Positions 42,280-52,097 of a DNA stretch of 64,000 nt are shown one piece after another. The translations under genes were made by a program, and so were the position numbers. Numbering within the stretch: position 1 is the stretch's first letter; each line of letters opens with the position of its first letter. The stretch covers positions 1,116,001-1,180,000 of the forward strand of contig NZ_CP039396.1 of assembly GCF_004803915.1 (NCBI RefSeq), written 5' to 3'. Source of the DNA: Duncaniella dubosii (lineage in GTDB: Bacteria > Bacteroidota > Bacteroidia > Bacteroidales > Muribaculaceae). The notes under the pieces were generated by a model. That model ran no database searches. It was given only the letters and a program-made list of their open reading frames with translations, and had not been told where the DNA came from.

Positions 42280-44745
42280 ATGAATATATCATATAACTGG
42301 CTTAAGAAATATCTTGACTTCAATCTCAGCCCCGACGAACTCGCGGCCGCACTCACCTCAATCGGTCTTGAAACCGGCTCGGTCGAGGAGATTGAATCAA
42401 TCCGCGGTGGCCTCCGCGGCATCGTAATCGGCAAGGTTCTCACCTGTGTCGAGCATCCCAACAGCGACCATCTCCACATCACCACTGTAGACCTCGGCGA
42501 CGGTGCGAAAACCCAGATTGTCTGCGGTGCGCCTAACGTGGCGGCCGGACAGACAGTTGTTGTAGCCACAGTCGGCACCACACTCTATGACGGCGACAAG
42601 GAGTTTGCAATAAAGAAATCCAAAATCCGCGGTGTCGAATCATTCGGAATGATCTGTGCCGAGGATGAAATCGGCGTGGGAACTTCGCACGACGGCATCA
42701 TTGTCATTGCCGACGATGTGAAGCCCGGCACACCGGCTGCCGAATTCTATGGTCTCACTTCAGACTACGTGCTCGAAGTAGACCTCACCCCAAACCGTAT
42801 CGACGCAGCATCTCACTACGGTGTGGCACGTGACCTCGCCGCATGGATGAGCGCCCACACTGAAGCCGGCAATCTCCACCGTCCGGAAGTCGGTGCATTT
42901 GCCATCGACACCCCCGAAGGGGGCATTACAGTTGACGTTGAAAACACCGACGCATGTCCCCGATACACCGGAGTTACAGTGCGTGGCGTGACAGTCAAGG
43001 AATCTCCGAAATGGCTTAAGGACGCTCTTTCGACCATCGGACTCCGCCCGATCAACAACATAGTCGATATCACCAACTATCTTCTCCACGGCATGGGGCA
43101 GCCGCTCCACTGCTTTGATGTGGCAAAAATCGCCGGCAACAAAATTGTGGTCAAGAATGCGAAGGAAGGTGAGAAATTCGTAACTCTCGACGGTGTGGAA
43201 CACACTCTCGACTCACGCGACCTTATGATCTGCAACACCGAAGTCCCCATGTGTATCGCCGGTGTCTTCGGAGGTCTTGACTCAGGCGTGACCGAAGCCA
43301 CCACCGATGTATTCCTTGAAAGCGCATATTTCAACCCGACTTCCGTCCGCAAGACAGCCCGCCGCCACGGTCTCAACACCGACTCGTCATTCCGCTTCGA
43401 GCGCGGTGTCGACCCCAACAATACTCTCTATGTGCTCAAGCTCGCAGCACTCATGGTCAAGGAGCTTGCCGGAGGTGAAATCTGCGGACCGCTCTGCGAC
43501 AACTATCCGTCGCGAATCGAACCGGCTGAAGTCAGCCTCAGCTTCGAATATTTCGACAAGCTTATCGGCAAGCATATCCCCGCCGACACCATCGTCTCGA
43601 TACTGAATAGCCTTGAAATGGAACTTACGGAAGTGACCGACGAAAAAGCCGACATGAAAGTGCCTACCTATCGCGTCGATGTCACCCGTCCCTGCGACGT
43701 GGCCGAAGACGTGCTCCGCATCTATGGCTACAACAACGTGGAGATTTCAAGCTCTGTCCGTTCAGCTCTCTCGTCGCAGAGCTTCGAGGATCAGGACAAC
43801 AAGCTCCGTAACCTCATCAGCGAACAGCTGACCGCCGAAGGGTTCAATGAAATCCTCAACAATTCCCTCACAGCCGAAGCCTACTACACCGACCTTGCCG
43901 CTTATCCGGCCGACCATTGCGTCAGACTGCTCAACCCTCTGAGCAACGACCTTAACGTAATGCGCCAGACACTCCTTTTCGGAGGTCTCGAATCGCTCAG
44001 CCACAACATCAACCGCAAGATGGCAGACCTCGCCATGTATGAATTCGGCAATGTCTACTTCTTCAACCCGGCCGTTGAAGCCACGGCTGAAAAGGTTCTT
44101 GCCCCCTACAGCGAAGCTTCGCGTCTCGCCATATGGCTTACCGGCGCACTCCGTCCGGGCAACTGGGCACGCCCCGAACAGCCGGCGACCGTCTACGACA
44201 TGAAGGCCGTCATCGCCAACGTCCTCAACCGTCTTGGCATAAATCCTGCTGAAATCAAGCTCGCGGCATCGTCATGCGCCCTTTACTCAGCCGCGCTCGA
44301 CATCAACACCCGCTCAGGCAAGAATCTCGGCACACTCGGTGTGATATCCAAAAAACTGGCTTCGAAATTCGACATCAAGCAGGAAGTCATCTACTGTGAG
44401 CTCGACTGGCACGCACTTGTCAATCTATCGCTCCGCAAGAAAGTGAGCTACTTACCACTTGCCAAGACGATGCCGGTGAAGAGAGACCTCGCACTTCTGC
44501 TCGACAAGAACGTCACACTCGATCAGGTTGAAGCAATCGTCCGTGAAAGCGAACGCCGTCTGCTCAGGAGCGTGACCTTGTTTGACGTTTACGAAGGCAA
44601 GAATCTTCCCGAAGGCAAGAAGTCATACGCAATCGCCATCACTCTTCAGGATGATGAAAAGACCCTTCAGGACAAGCAGATCGAGGCCGTGATGAACAAA
44701 GTCATCGGAAATCTCACCAAAAAACTCGGTGCAGAGCTACGATAA
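42280..44745 (+). CDS. pheT: Phenylalanine--tRNA ligase beta subunit
   Basis: 821 residues in the bacterial domain order: an N-terminal tRNA-binding (EMAP-like) domain at about 40-150 (VLTCVEHPNSDHLHITTVDLG), B3/B4 editing and B5 domains in the middle, a catalytic-like core, and a C-terminal ferredoxin-like anticodon-binding domain (KTMPVKRDLALLLDKNV). It pairs with PheS, which is not in the window, to form the alpha2-beta2 enzyme. Length matches the family. Confidence 0.96.
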   Translation: MNISYNWLKKYLDFNLSPDELAAALTSIGLETGSVEEIESIRGGLRGIVIGKVLTCVEHPNSDHLHITTVDLGDGAKTQIVCGAPNVAAGQTVVVATVGTTLYDGDKEFAIKKSKIRGVESFGMICAEDEIGVGTSHDGIIVIADDVKPGTPAAEFYGLTSDYVLEVDLTPNRIDAASHYGVARDLAAWMSAHTEAGNLHRPEVGAFAIDTPEGGITVDVENTDACPRYTGVTVRGVTVKESPKWLKDALSTIGLRPINNIVDITNYLLHGMGQPLHCFDVAKIAGNKIVVKNAKEGEKFVTLDGVEHTLDSRDLMICNTEVPMCIAGVFGGLDSGVTEATTDVFLESAYFNPTSVRKTARRHGLNTDSSFRFERGVDPNNTLYVLKLAALMVKELAGGEICGPLCDNYPSRIEPAEVSLSFEYFDKLIGKHIPADTIVSILNSLEMELTEVTDEKADMKVPTYRVDVTRPCDVAEDVLRIYGYNNVEISSSVRSALSSQSFEDQDNKLRNLISEQLTAEGFNEILNNSLTAEAYYTDLAAYPADHCVRLLNPLSNDLNVMRQTLLFGGLESLSHNINRKMADLAMYEFGNVYFFNPAVEATAEKVLAPYSEASRLAIWLTGALRPGNWARPEQPATVYDMKAVIANVLNRLGINPAEIKLAASSCALYSAALDINTRSGKNLGTLGVISKKLASKFDIKQEVIYCELDWHALVNLSLRKKVSYLPLAKTMPVKRDLALLLDKNVTLDQVEAIVRESERRLLRSVTLFDVYEGKNLPEGKKSYAIAITLQDDEKTLQDKQIEAVMNKVIGNLTKKLGAELR

Positions 44746-44820
44746 CGCTTAAAGACCGTGTAAACTTCAGACAAAACAATAGAAAAACAATAATAAAACT
44801 CAACTGTAACACTCACTATC

Positions 44821-45557
44821 ATGGGAAGAGCATTTGAATACCGCAAAGCACGCAAACTCAAACGCTGGGGTAACATGTCGCGTACATTTACCCGTATAGG
44901 TAAGGAAATCACCATAGCAGCAAAGGCCGGAGGCCCCGATCCCTCAACCAACCCCGTCTCCGCGCACTCATGCAGAACGCCAAGGCAGCCAACATGCCCA
45001 AGGACACCGTTGAACGCGCAATCAAGAAAGCTACCGACAAGGATGCCGGCGACTACAAGGAAATCACCTATGAGGGATACGGCCCCCACGGAATCGCAAT
45101 CTTCGTAGAAGCTGCGACCGACAACAACACCCGTACCGTTGCAAACGTCCGTTCTTATTTCACAAAACACGGAGGCAGCCTCGGAACTCAAGGCTCGCTC
45201 ACTTTCCTTTTCGACCACAAGAGCGTCTTCAAAATCAAACCCAAAGAAGGCGTATCGCTCGAAGACCTCGAACTCGAACTCATCGACTACGGTGTGGACG
45301 AACTTGAAGACATCGTTGACGAGGAATCAGGCGAAGAGCAGGTGATTCTCTACGGTGCGTTCGAAGAATACTCAAACATCCAGAAATATCTCGAAGACAA
45401 CGGCTTCGAAATCATTTCGTCTGAATTCGAACGTATTCCCAACGACGTTAAGGAAGTCACTCCCGAACAGCGTGCCGCCATCGAAAAACTTCTCGAAAAA
45501 ATCGAAGAAGACGAAGACGTGCAGAATGTGTTCCACAACATGAAGGAAGAGGATTAA
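44821..45557 (+). CDS. yebC: YebC/PmpR-family regulator, frameshifted in this sequence
   Basis: The start reads [17 protein letters not shown] and continues to DPSTNP. The frame then breaks, and the rest ([20 protein letters not shown] onward to 45557) is in another frame. Restoring one C in the run 44952-44955 gives the expected [13 protein letters not shown] and a 245-residue protein of normal length. YebC proteins bind ribosomes or DNA; some members are now known to relieve polyproline stalling. Codon quality on both sides is intact, so a sequence error is more likely than decay. It is the only visible copy. Confidence 0.85.
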
Positions 45558-45590
45558 TCCTCCTGCCACTTCAGAAAAATATCACTCTAA

Positions 45591-45635
45591 GGCGGAAGTA
45601 ATGACCATTGCGACATGGCCGGTTCTTCCGCCTTT
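45591..45635 (+). terminator. Probable terminator after yebC
   Basis: GGCGGAAG (45591-45598) pairs with CTTCCGCC (45625-45632), with an inner CCAT/ATGG pairing, followed by TTTACCTT. It overlaps the first possible ATG (45601) of the next gene, which argues for a later start. Confidence 0.55.
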
Positions 45636-45702
45636 ACCTTACCCGGATTCTTTCTCTCCACTCAACTCCAAACATAATACCCCGAGCATAACCGCAGCCA
45701 AA

Positions 45703-47334
45703 ATGTCGCAGACCATAAATATCCCAAACCATCCGGCATCAACCTCTCTTGTCGCCAACATCACGGCTACACTTATGGTCATGGCCGGAATCTATCTCGC
45801 ATTCTCGGGTCTACGCTACATTGACCCGGGACAGGATGAACTCTATCAGGCACTCTGTGTAAGAGGCTATGCCGACGCACCGCTTGCCATGCTGACATTC
45901 CGCATCGGCGCGCTGTGGTGTGAAATCTTCGGTGACCGGCTTTTGGCTTTGCGCAGTCTCATGGCACTCTGCCATCTGACATCCATAGGATTAGGTTGCA
46001 CATATTTCTATCACCGTACACACAAAATCATTCCATGCGCCTTTCTCTTCATGCTTCTCTCAGGCATGTCGACCTACACGGCCATGTTTATCTACAACTG
46101 GGACACGGGCGCATATCCATTCATCGTCATTTGCCTGTTGGCCACCTTATATTATATGTCGGCCAAGACTCCGGCTGCCGCAGCTTTCGTCGGAATAAGC
46201 AGTGCGCTGATGATCCTGAGCCGGATACCGACAATCTGCATACTGCCGATTTTTCCTGTCATCATAGTCCGCACGGCTCTGAAACCGGCCGACAAATGCA
46301 AAGCGTCGTCAATCATCACCCGCGACATTCTCATAGGCATCATTTCCTTTGCTGTGACCGCAACAATAACCATCATGCTCATGTGTGGCATGGAGACCTA
46401 TATACGGTCATGGAATCCCGAAAATATAATCACCGGCCACACTTCTGCTTCGGATTATCTCGGCCGCCTTGTCGAACTGGGAATACACAACTTACTCCTA
46501 TGGGGAGTGACAGGCCTGCTTTATCTTGCCTCATGGCTAATCGTAAAGTTCCGGCATACACTTTTCGATATCGTCGCATCGATTTTCTCAATAATCACAG
46601 CAACCGCAGCTGCATCTTTACTCATCAACGTCATAGACGCACCGACAGCAGACTTCGGAATAGCTCAGGGAACATTACTGATAACCTTGCTCTACCTTCC
46701 GTTACGACGGAGGTTTATTGACACTTCCACCGAATGTCCGACCGCACGCCTGTGGGTAATAGCCGCCTTCTCTCTCGTCGCCGCAGTCGGGTCAAACGGG
46801 ATTGCCGAACGGCCACTCGCACTGCCGCTGATTCCGATTGCATGCGCCTATATCTACCCCTACATGAATCTTACCATCAGCTGCTATTTTATAATCCTCA
46901 TGCTGCTGACCCTGAAAATGAGTCTTGGCATCACAAGAAACAACCGTGACACACATCAGCAGTCCATACCTGTTGCTCGATTCGAGGGTCTGAAACTTTC
47001 AAGACAGGCCATGCAGCTGTGGCAACCGGTCATATCCACCGTCCGAACACTACAGGCAGAGGGACGCACTGTCAGATTCTGGGGTTTATATAAGTACCAC
47101 TTCCAGTATGCCTTCAATTCCGATTGCACGCGCACCCATAACCTCTATCACTACGATGAGAACATACCTGAAATCCGCTCCGAGGTCGTAAATGAACTTT
47201 CAGAGAGTGATGCGGTGATATTCCGAGGCGACATGCGTTGGGACAGACCGTGCATGGCGACTATCGACGAGCTTATAAAGCTCGGATTCTGCCCGGTCGT
47301 AATCAGCGAGGAATACAGTCTACTATTAAAGTAG
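45703..47334 (+). CDS. Polytopic membrane protein, possible GT-C type glycosyltransferase
   Basis: 543 residues from MSQTINIPNHPAS. An ATG at 45601 would add 34 Pro-rich residues that fall in a terminator stem. About 11 hydrophobic helices occupy residues 15-430. A soluble C-terminal part of about 110 residues (ARFEGLKLSRQAMQLWQPV onward) follows. The first periplasmic loop has DPGQDELYQAL, an acidic pattern like that of GT-C glycosyltransferases that use lipid-linked sugars. The family is not recognised with certainty. Confidence 0.6.
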   Translation: MSQTINIPNHPASTSLVANITATLMVMAGIYLAFSGLRYIDPGQDELYQALCVRGYADAPLAMLTFRIGALWCEIFGDRLLALRSLMALCHLTSIGLGCTYFYHRTHKIIPCAFLFMLLSGMSTYTAMFIYNWDTGAYPFIVICLLATLYYMSAKTPAAAAFVGISSALMILSRIPTICILPIFPVIIVRTALKPADKCKASSIITRDILIGIISFAVTATITIMLMCGMETYIRSWNPENIITGHTSASDYLGRLVELGIHNLLLWGVTGLLYLASWLIVKFRHTLFDIVASIFSIITATAAASLLINVIDAPTADFGIAQGTLLITLLYLPLRRRFIDTSTECPTARLWVIAAFSLVAAVGSNGIAERPLALPLIPIACAYIYPYMNLTISCYFIILMLLTLKMSLGITRNNRDTHQQSIPVARFEGLKLSRQAMQLWQPVISTVRTLQAEGRTVRFWGLYKYHFQYAFNSDCTRTHNLYHYDENIPEIRSEVVNELSESDAVIFRGDMRWDRPCMATIDELIKLGFCPVVISEEYSLLLK

Positions 47335-47381
47335 ACAAGCCTCGCACAGAATACATGATACAGCTTACTGAATGGCGACTG

Positions 47382-47933
47382 TCAGTCTTCCTCGTCAAGC
47401 ATAAACTTTATCTCATCGAGCATACTCTGACAGACGGGGCGAGTCAGCGCGCAATCCGCCGAAAGTTCAGCTTCGACAAAAGGTCTGATGTCAGCCGGTC
47501 GGCTATACAGAAGATTGAACATCAGCCTGAATCCTCCGTAGCGCTCCATTTCATCTGACGATGTGACAGCATCGACCGCGACATCCATTGCAAACGGCAG
47601 ATGGCGCAGCAGCCTGTGGCAAAGAATATCGGTAACCTCTGTTGTAATAGACTCGCGCAGCATTTCAGACGCACGCTCGCGAGTCATGGCTTCGCGGGGA
47701 TAGATCATCGGAGCGAGCAACATGCTCTCTCTCGTGCGCGAATCGGCCCAGAATTCCTCAGCCAGAGCCTGTGAAGGCTCTATCCCGGAGGCTATCTCAA
47801 CAATCTGCGGAAGATTCAGCCCGAACACCATTTTATACTCTAATCCACCCTTGCGGATAGTGTCGGCCACAATGCCGTTGCGCATCGCAAAAAGTCGGCG
47901 TTTGATTTCCTGTATCTGATTGAATCTGGTCAT
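47382..47933 (-). CDS. AlkD-like HEAT-repeat protein (DNA alkylation repair family), short
   Basis: 183 residues, mainly alpha-helical. FGLNLPQIVEIASGI, ALAEEFWADSRTRESMLLAPMIYP and MTRERASEML resemble the helical repeats of AlkD-type DNA glycosylase-family proteins (pattern recognition only). Typical members have about 220-240 residues, so this is a short form. The catalytic Asp/Trp set cannot be confirmed. It is monocistronic, with a TATTTTTG box upstream. Confidence 0.55.
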   Translation of the reverse strand: MTRFNQIQEIKRRLFAMRNGIVADTIRKGGLEYKMVFGLNLPQIVEIASGIEPSQALAEEFWADSRTRESMLLAPMIYPREAMTRERASEMLRESITTEVTDILCHRLLRHLPFAMDVAVDAVTSSDEMERYGGFRLMFNLLYSRPADIRPFVEAELSADCALTRPVCQSMLDEIKFMLDEED

Positions 47934-47985
47934 AAAAATATCTTACTTTCTTCATGATGCCACGGACATAACCATAGCCATACAA

Positions 47986-47993
47986 CAAAAATA
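47986..47993 (-). promoter_or_regulatory. -7 element of the AlkD-like gene
   Basis: The minus strand reads TATTTTTG (TAnnTTTG), 53-60 bases upstream of the start at 47933. Confidence 0.4.
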
Positions 47994-48071
47994 GTCTTTT
48001 TTAATCATTTTTCATAATTGGATTGTTAAAAAGATATATCCATCACGTTCCAAATCATTTATAGTTAATCC

Positions 48072-50498
48072 ATGCGACATTTATCACTCGTGGCCTTTGC
48101 CATGATCTGCCTTTCAGCCACACTCCATGCTGCCGACAACGGTTCTGAACCCATTCCTGTCGTAACCGCCGAGGGATATATGACAGCCGGAGGAGGCATC
48201 GGGACACCGCCGCGTCCCGACCGCCCCAGCGTAGGTCTTGTTCTGAGCGGAGGCGGTGCAAAAGGAATCGGACATATAGGCTTCATTCAGGCACTCGAAG
48301 ACAATGACATTCCCATCGACTACATTACAGGTACATCGATGGGTGCGATTGTCGGCGGACTCTACGCTTCGGGCTTTACTCCGAAAGAAATGCTTGAGCT
48401 TATCGCCTCAAAAGGATTCACTTACTGGAGCACAGGCAAAATAGATCCTGAATATACATATTTTTACTCCTCACACCACGACACTCCATCGTTCGTGACA
48501 CTGAACCTCGGCAAAGACTCGACACAGATCACGTCGGTGTTGCCGATAAGCCTCATCAATCCTATCCCGATGAACTATGCCTTCATCGAGATATTCTCAC
48601 CCTACACCGTGCAGTGTGGCGCAAACTTCAACAATCTTTTCGTACCGTTGCGCACGGTGACATCCGATGTCTATGCCAAACATAAAGTCGTGCTTGGCCG
48701 CGGGCCACTCAGCGACGCTGTCAGGATGTCGATGTCGTTCCCGATGATTTTCGAACCGATTCTGCTCAATGGCGTGCCGATGTATGACGGCGGAATCTAT
48801 GACAACTACCCGGTCGACGTGATGATGGACGAATTCAATCCTGATTTTGTAATAGGCTCAAACGTAGGGTCAGGCAAATCCGCGCCTGATTCACGCAACA
48901 TGATGGATCAGCTTGAAGAAATGATCATGCAGCCCAACAATTACCCTTTCCCGACCGATAAAGGAGTGAATGTCAGGATAAATCTTGACGAATTCGGGCT
49001 GCTTGCATTCGACAAATATCAAGAGATATATGATATCGGCTATCGGCGCGGACTTGAAGTCATGGATTCAATCAAGGCCAAGATAAAAGTGCGTGTCCCC
49101 AAAGCGACCGTCGAAGCATCACGGGAGAAGTTCAAGGCCGCGACTCCAGAAGTGAAAATCAATAAGGTGTCTGTCCACGGCGGAACGACGATTGAAAACG
49201 CCTATCTGCGCTCAGCCTTCGGACACCGCACCGAGCCAATGACTCTTGAAGAAGGACGCTCGGCCTATTACCGAGCCATAAGCTCCGACAAACTTCAGAA
49301 TTTCGTGCCGACCCCTCTTTATAACGTGCGCGACAGCATGATAGACCTCAGTTTCGACGCCATCATAAAAGACCCCTTCTCCGTGGGGGTCGGAGGCTAT
49401 ATATCATCCTCGACAAACAGTATGCTTTTCTTCAATGCAGGCTACAACACGCTTAATTTCAACTCTATCAAAACCAACCTTAACGCTTGGCTCGGACAAA
49501 GCTACATGGCCGTGGAAGGGGACTTCAGCGTGACGCTCAACACCCGGCGGCCGTCGGCACTACACCTGAAAATAGTCAGCTCACGTCAGAAATATCATGA
49601 GACCGAAAAGCTGTTCTATCAGATTCATGAACCTGATTTCATCCGCAAGTCGGAGACATTCGTGCGGGCATTCTATTCGACCGCTCCTACGCTGCGCTCG
49701 ATATTCACGACCGGCATCGCCTACGGACATCTGACCGACCGCTACCATGTAGACATGAGCGAGGGTCAATCCAACCCTCATCATGAGAAAGGCATCTTCG
49801 ATCTCGGTCAGTTTTTTGCATTGTGGGAGAAGAATACACTTGACAACACCTACACCCCCACTTCAGGCATAGATCTCAAAGCCTCGGTCAGCGGTATGGC
49901 CGGAAAATACCGCTATCGTCCGTCGGGTGATACCGAGCGCAACAGCGAACGGACCATAAGCTGGATTCAGGCCCATGTCTCAGCCTCCGACTATCTTGAC
50001 ATCAGCAAGCGGTTCTCTCTCGGCCTGACAGGACAGGCATTATTGTCGACACGCAAACTCCTGCCAAGCTATGACGCTTCAATCGTCGCGTCTGAAGCAT
50101 TCCATCCGACACCTGCAAGCTATAACAGCTTCAATGCAAAACTACGCGCAAATTCATTTCTGACAGCCGGAATCGTCCCTGTACTGAAGCTGTCGGGGTC
50201 TTTTCAGGTCAGAGGGTCGTTCCACTGTTTCCTGCCGCTACGCAAAATCACCTACGGGCTGCCTGATGAAGCCAATTATGAAGATGCCGGAAGCCATACA
50301 CTCGCTCCGTCGGAAGCTACCGCCAGATATGGAAAATGGCTGAGCAATCCGGAATTTTTCGGAGAAGTACAAGCCGTGCTTGCACTTCCATTCGGTTCTG
50401 TCAGCGCCTATGGCAACTACACTTCCGCCCATGACAGCAACTGGAATTTCGGCATTTCAATCGGGGCATTCATACTCGCCCCGAAATTCCTCCATTAG
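48072..50498 (+). CDS. Patatin-like phospholipase with POTRA and outer-membrane barrel
   Basis: 808 residues. A signal peptide (1-20) comes first. The patatin domain (about 52-350) has the oxyanion-hole motif SGGGAKGIGHIG, nucleophile S89 in GTSMG and D239 in YDGGIYDNYPV. A POTRA-like segment (about 355-430, VKINKVSVHGGTTIENAYLRS) follows. The rest is a strand-rich C-terminal region of about 375 residues ending in Phe-Leu-His, consistent with a beta-barrel. The arrangement is like PlpD of Pseudomonas, a type Vd-like patatin outer-membrane protein. It would hydrolyse phospholipids at the cell surface or in the periplasm. Its 3' end overlaps the HAD gene by 4 bases. Confidence 0.88.
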   Translation: MRHLSLVAFAMICLSATLHAADNGSEPIPVVTAEGYMTAGGGIGTPPRPDRPSVGLVLSGGGAKGIGHIGFIQALEDNDIPIDYITGTSMGAIVGGLYASGFTPKEMLELIASKGFTYWSTGKIDPEYTYFYSSHHDTPSFVTLNLGKDSTQITSVLPISLINPIPMNYAFIEIFSPYTVQCGANFNNLFVPLRTVTSDVYAKHKVVLGRGPLSDAVRMSMSFPMIFEPILLNGVPMYDGGIYDNYPVDVMMDEFNPDFVIGSNVGSGKSAPDSRNMMDQLEEMIMQPNNYPFPTDKGVNVRINLDEFGLLAFDKYQEIYDIGYRRGLEVMDSIKAKIKVRVPKATVEASREKFKAATPEVKINKVSVHGGTTIENAYLRSAFGHRTEPMTLEEGRSAYYRAISSDKLQNFVPTPLYNVRDSMIDLSFDAIIKDPFSVGVGGYISSSTNSMLFFNAGYNTLNFNSIKTNLNAWLGQSYMAVEGDFSVTLNTRRPSALHLKIVSSRQKYHETEKLFYQIHEPDFIRKSETFVRAFYSTAPTLRSIFTTGIAYGHLTDRYHVDMSEGQSNPHHEKGIFDLGQFFALWEKNTLDNTYTPTSGIDLKASVSGMAGKYRYRPSGDTERNSERTISWIQAHVSASDYLDISKRFSLGLTGQALLSTRKLLPSYDASIVASEAFHPTPASYNSFNAKLRANSFLTAGIVPVLKLSGSFQVRGSFHCFLPLRKITYGLPDEANYEDAGSHTLAPSEATARYGKWLSNPEFFGEVQAVLALPFGSVSAYGNYTSAHDSNWNFGISIGAFILAPKFLH

Positions 50499-51172
50499 CC
50501 GGCCGGCGGCCATTGGCGCCCTTCGATCATGAAGGTCTTGCAACCGAGCGCGCGGGCAGGAACGATGTCCTTGCCATAGCTGTCGCCGACCACAAGCACA
50601 TCAGCGGCAGGAAGCCCCAGAGCCTCGATTCCAAGACGGAATATAGCCGGATCGGGTTTCCTGACTCCGACAACGGCGCTCTCGACAACCGAAAGGAAAT
50701 AGCGCCTGATTCCGAAATCCTCCAGCACGGAACTGATATTGCCATAAAAATTAGAGACGAGCGCCATCGGATAGGCGGCAGCAAGCTTTCGGAGAACCAC
50801 AGCCGACTCGCCGACACACTCCCGCGCATGACTGTAGCAATAGCCGGCAATCTCGCCGGCCTTTGCAAACGATGATTCAGAAATACAGCCCTTGTCTGAC
50901 AGGCGCTGCAACTCGATAGCGATTTTCTTTTCCATCAGCTCGCGGAAAGTATCGCCGGGAACCACAATCCTGTCAGCAGCCAAAGCCCTCTCGGCATAGA
51001 CATAGGCATCAATAAAATCATCTATGGCAACATTTACTCCGGCCTTGACATAAGCCTCGCGTATGATATGACTCCAATGGTCGCCTCGCGAGTCAAGGGT
51101 TCCGCCATAGTCAAAGATAATGCCCCTGACATCATCTGCTATTACCAATGATTCAATAGTCCCCATTTTCAA
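50495..51172 (-). CDS. HAD-family phosphatase
   Basis: 225 residues. Motif I is GIIFDYGGTLDSRGDHW, with Tyr in place of the common second Asp-containing loop form DxDxT (here D-Y-G-G-T). Motif II is LVSNFYGN and motif III/IV is RKPDPAIFRLG with VVGDSYGKDIV. The nucleophile Asp is near residue 20. The start at 51172 overlaps the end of the preceding CDP-alcohol gene by 20 bases; a Met two codons later (51166) is also possible. It is the last gene of the lipid cluster and may dephosphorylate an intermediate. The substrate is unknown. Confidence 0.8.
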   Translation of the reverse strand: MKMGTIESLVIADDVRGIIFDYGGTLDSRGDHWSHIIREAYVKAGVNVAIDDFIDAYVYAERALAADRIVVPGDTFRELMEKKIAIELQRLSDKGCISESSFAKAGEIAGYCYSHARECVGESAVVLRKLAAAYPMALVSNFYGNISSVLEDFGIRRYFLSVVESAVVGVRKPDPAIFRLGIEALGLPAADVLVVGDSYGKDIVPARALGCKTFMIEGRQWPPAG

Positions 51173-52097
51173 GTCTCTGTGTCAGCTGACGGCAAAAACG
51201 TTCATGACGCACAATCATATAGACGAGCAAAATGTTGAAAACCGTCAGCTCGGCCACGAAATAAATCCAAGGCTGCCTGATGAACAAGGTCGTGAAAAGG
51301 GTAATCACACGCCAGTTGAATGACAGTATATTGGTATACTTCATCAGCGGGAGTGATTCCCGACGGAAATCATCGCGGAAAGCCTGAGGAATGTTGCCGG
51401 AGGGGAAACGACGGTGCAGTTCCCGCCGGAGTGCCTGCAGAGCTGGGGAGGTAGCCTCCTGCTGGCGCGTATAGGCCAGATAGAAAGATATTGTGAGGCG
51501 TTTCCAGAAATTCTTTTTCCATGTCAGGCCGCTTTCATCAAGCTGACGGCGGAGCTGGCTCACACTGTCAAGCTCGCTGCCGTCCTCCCCTTTCAAGAAA
51601 TAGAGGTGGAACTGACGGTAATAGTCGGCCATCGCCGCCTGCTTGGTATGGCAGATTCCTGTAACGCACGCCATACACCATATTACCCACGGGTGGTCGC
51701 CGAAGAAAGGCGAGAAATCGATTTCACGGAAAACAATGGCAAGATAGATGGTGACAAACCAGAAGTCGCCGCAGAGACCGTCGAGTATGCGGCCTATGCG
51801 CGAATATTGCTTCGTAAGGCGTGCAAGCTGGCCGTCAGCGCTGTCAAACGAATTGGCCCATACCAGCAATAGCATGCCGATGACATTGAGTCTGAGTTCC
51901 GGGAAGTAGAAAAGTATACCCGCGCCTATACCAAGGAAGATCGCAGCGATTGTGATGGCATTTGGACTCACACCAAACCGCGCAGCCAACCGCGCCCACA
52001 TGAAACCTATGGGACGGTAAAAAGCGAGGTCGATGTGTTCCTCTGTGTCCATCGACTTCAGCGAACGCTGATAGTCTTCCTTGTCGAGTTTATTCAT
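51153..52097 (-). CDS. CDP-alcohol phosphatidyltransferase family protein (long form)
   Basis: 314 residues from MNKLDKEDYQ. The stretch upstream of 52097 is the preceding gene, whose TGA overlaps this ATG (TGATG). The family signature D-G-x2-A-R-x8-G-x3-D-x3-D is present as DSADGQLARL, then GRILDGLCGD. Several transmembrane helices surround it. An unusual soluble insertion of about 90 residues (LKGEDGSELDSVSQL to RRFPSGNIPQAF) precedes the last helices. It transfers a phospho-alcohol from a CDP donor; donor and acceptor are unknown. It is the second such enzyme in this cluster. Confidence 0.8.
   Translation of the reverse strand: MNKLDKEDYQRSLKSMDTEEHIDLAFYRPIGFMWARLAARFGVSPNAITIAAIFLGIGAGILFYFPELRLNVIGMLLLVWANSFDSADGQLARLTKQYSRIGRILDGLCGDFWFVTIYLAIVFREIDFSPFFGDHPWVIWCMACVTGICHTKQAAMADYYRQFHLYFLKGEDGSELDSVSQLRRQLDESGLTWKKNFWKRLTISFYLAYTRQQEATSPALQALRRELHRRFPSGNIPQAFRDDFRRESLPLMKYTNILSFNWRVITLFTTLFIRQPWIYFVAELTVFNILLVYMIVRHERFCRQLTQRLENGDY

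Noticed and set aside
45601..45702. Extra 34 residues at the start of the membrane protein
   Set aside because: The ATG at 45601 falls within the loop of the yebC terminator hairpin, and the encoded stretch is Pro-rich without membrane or signal character.
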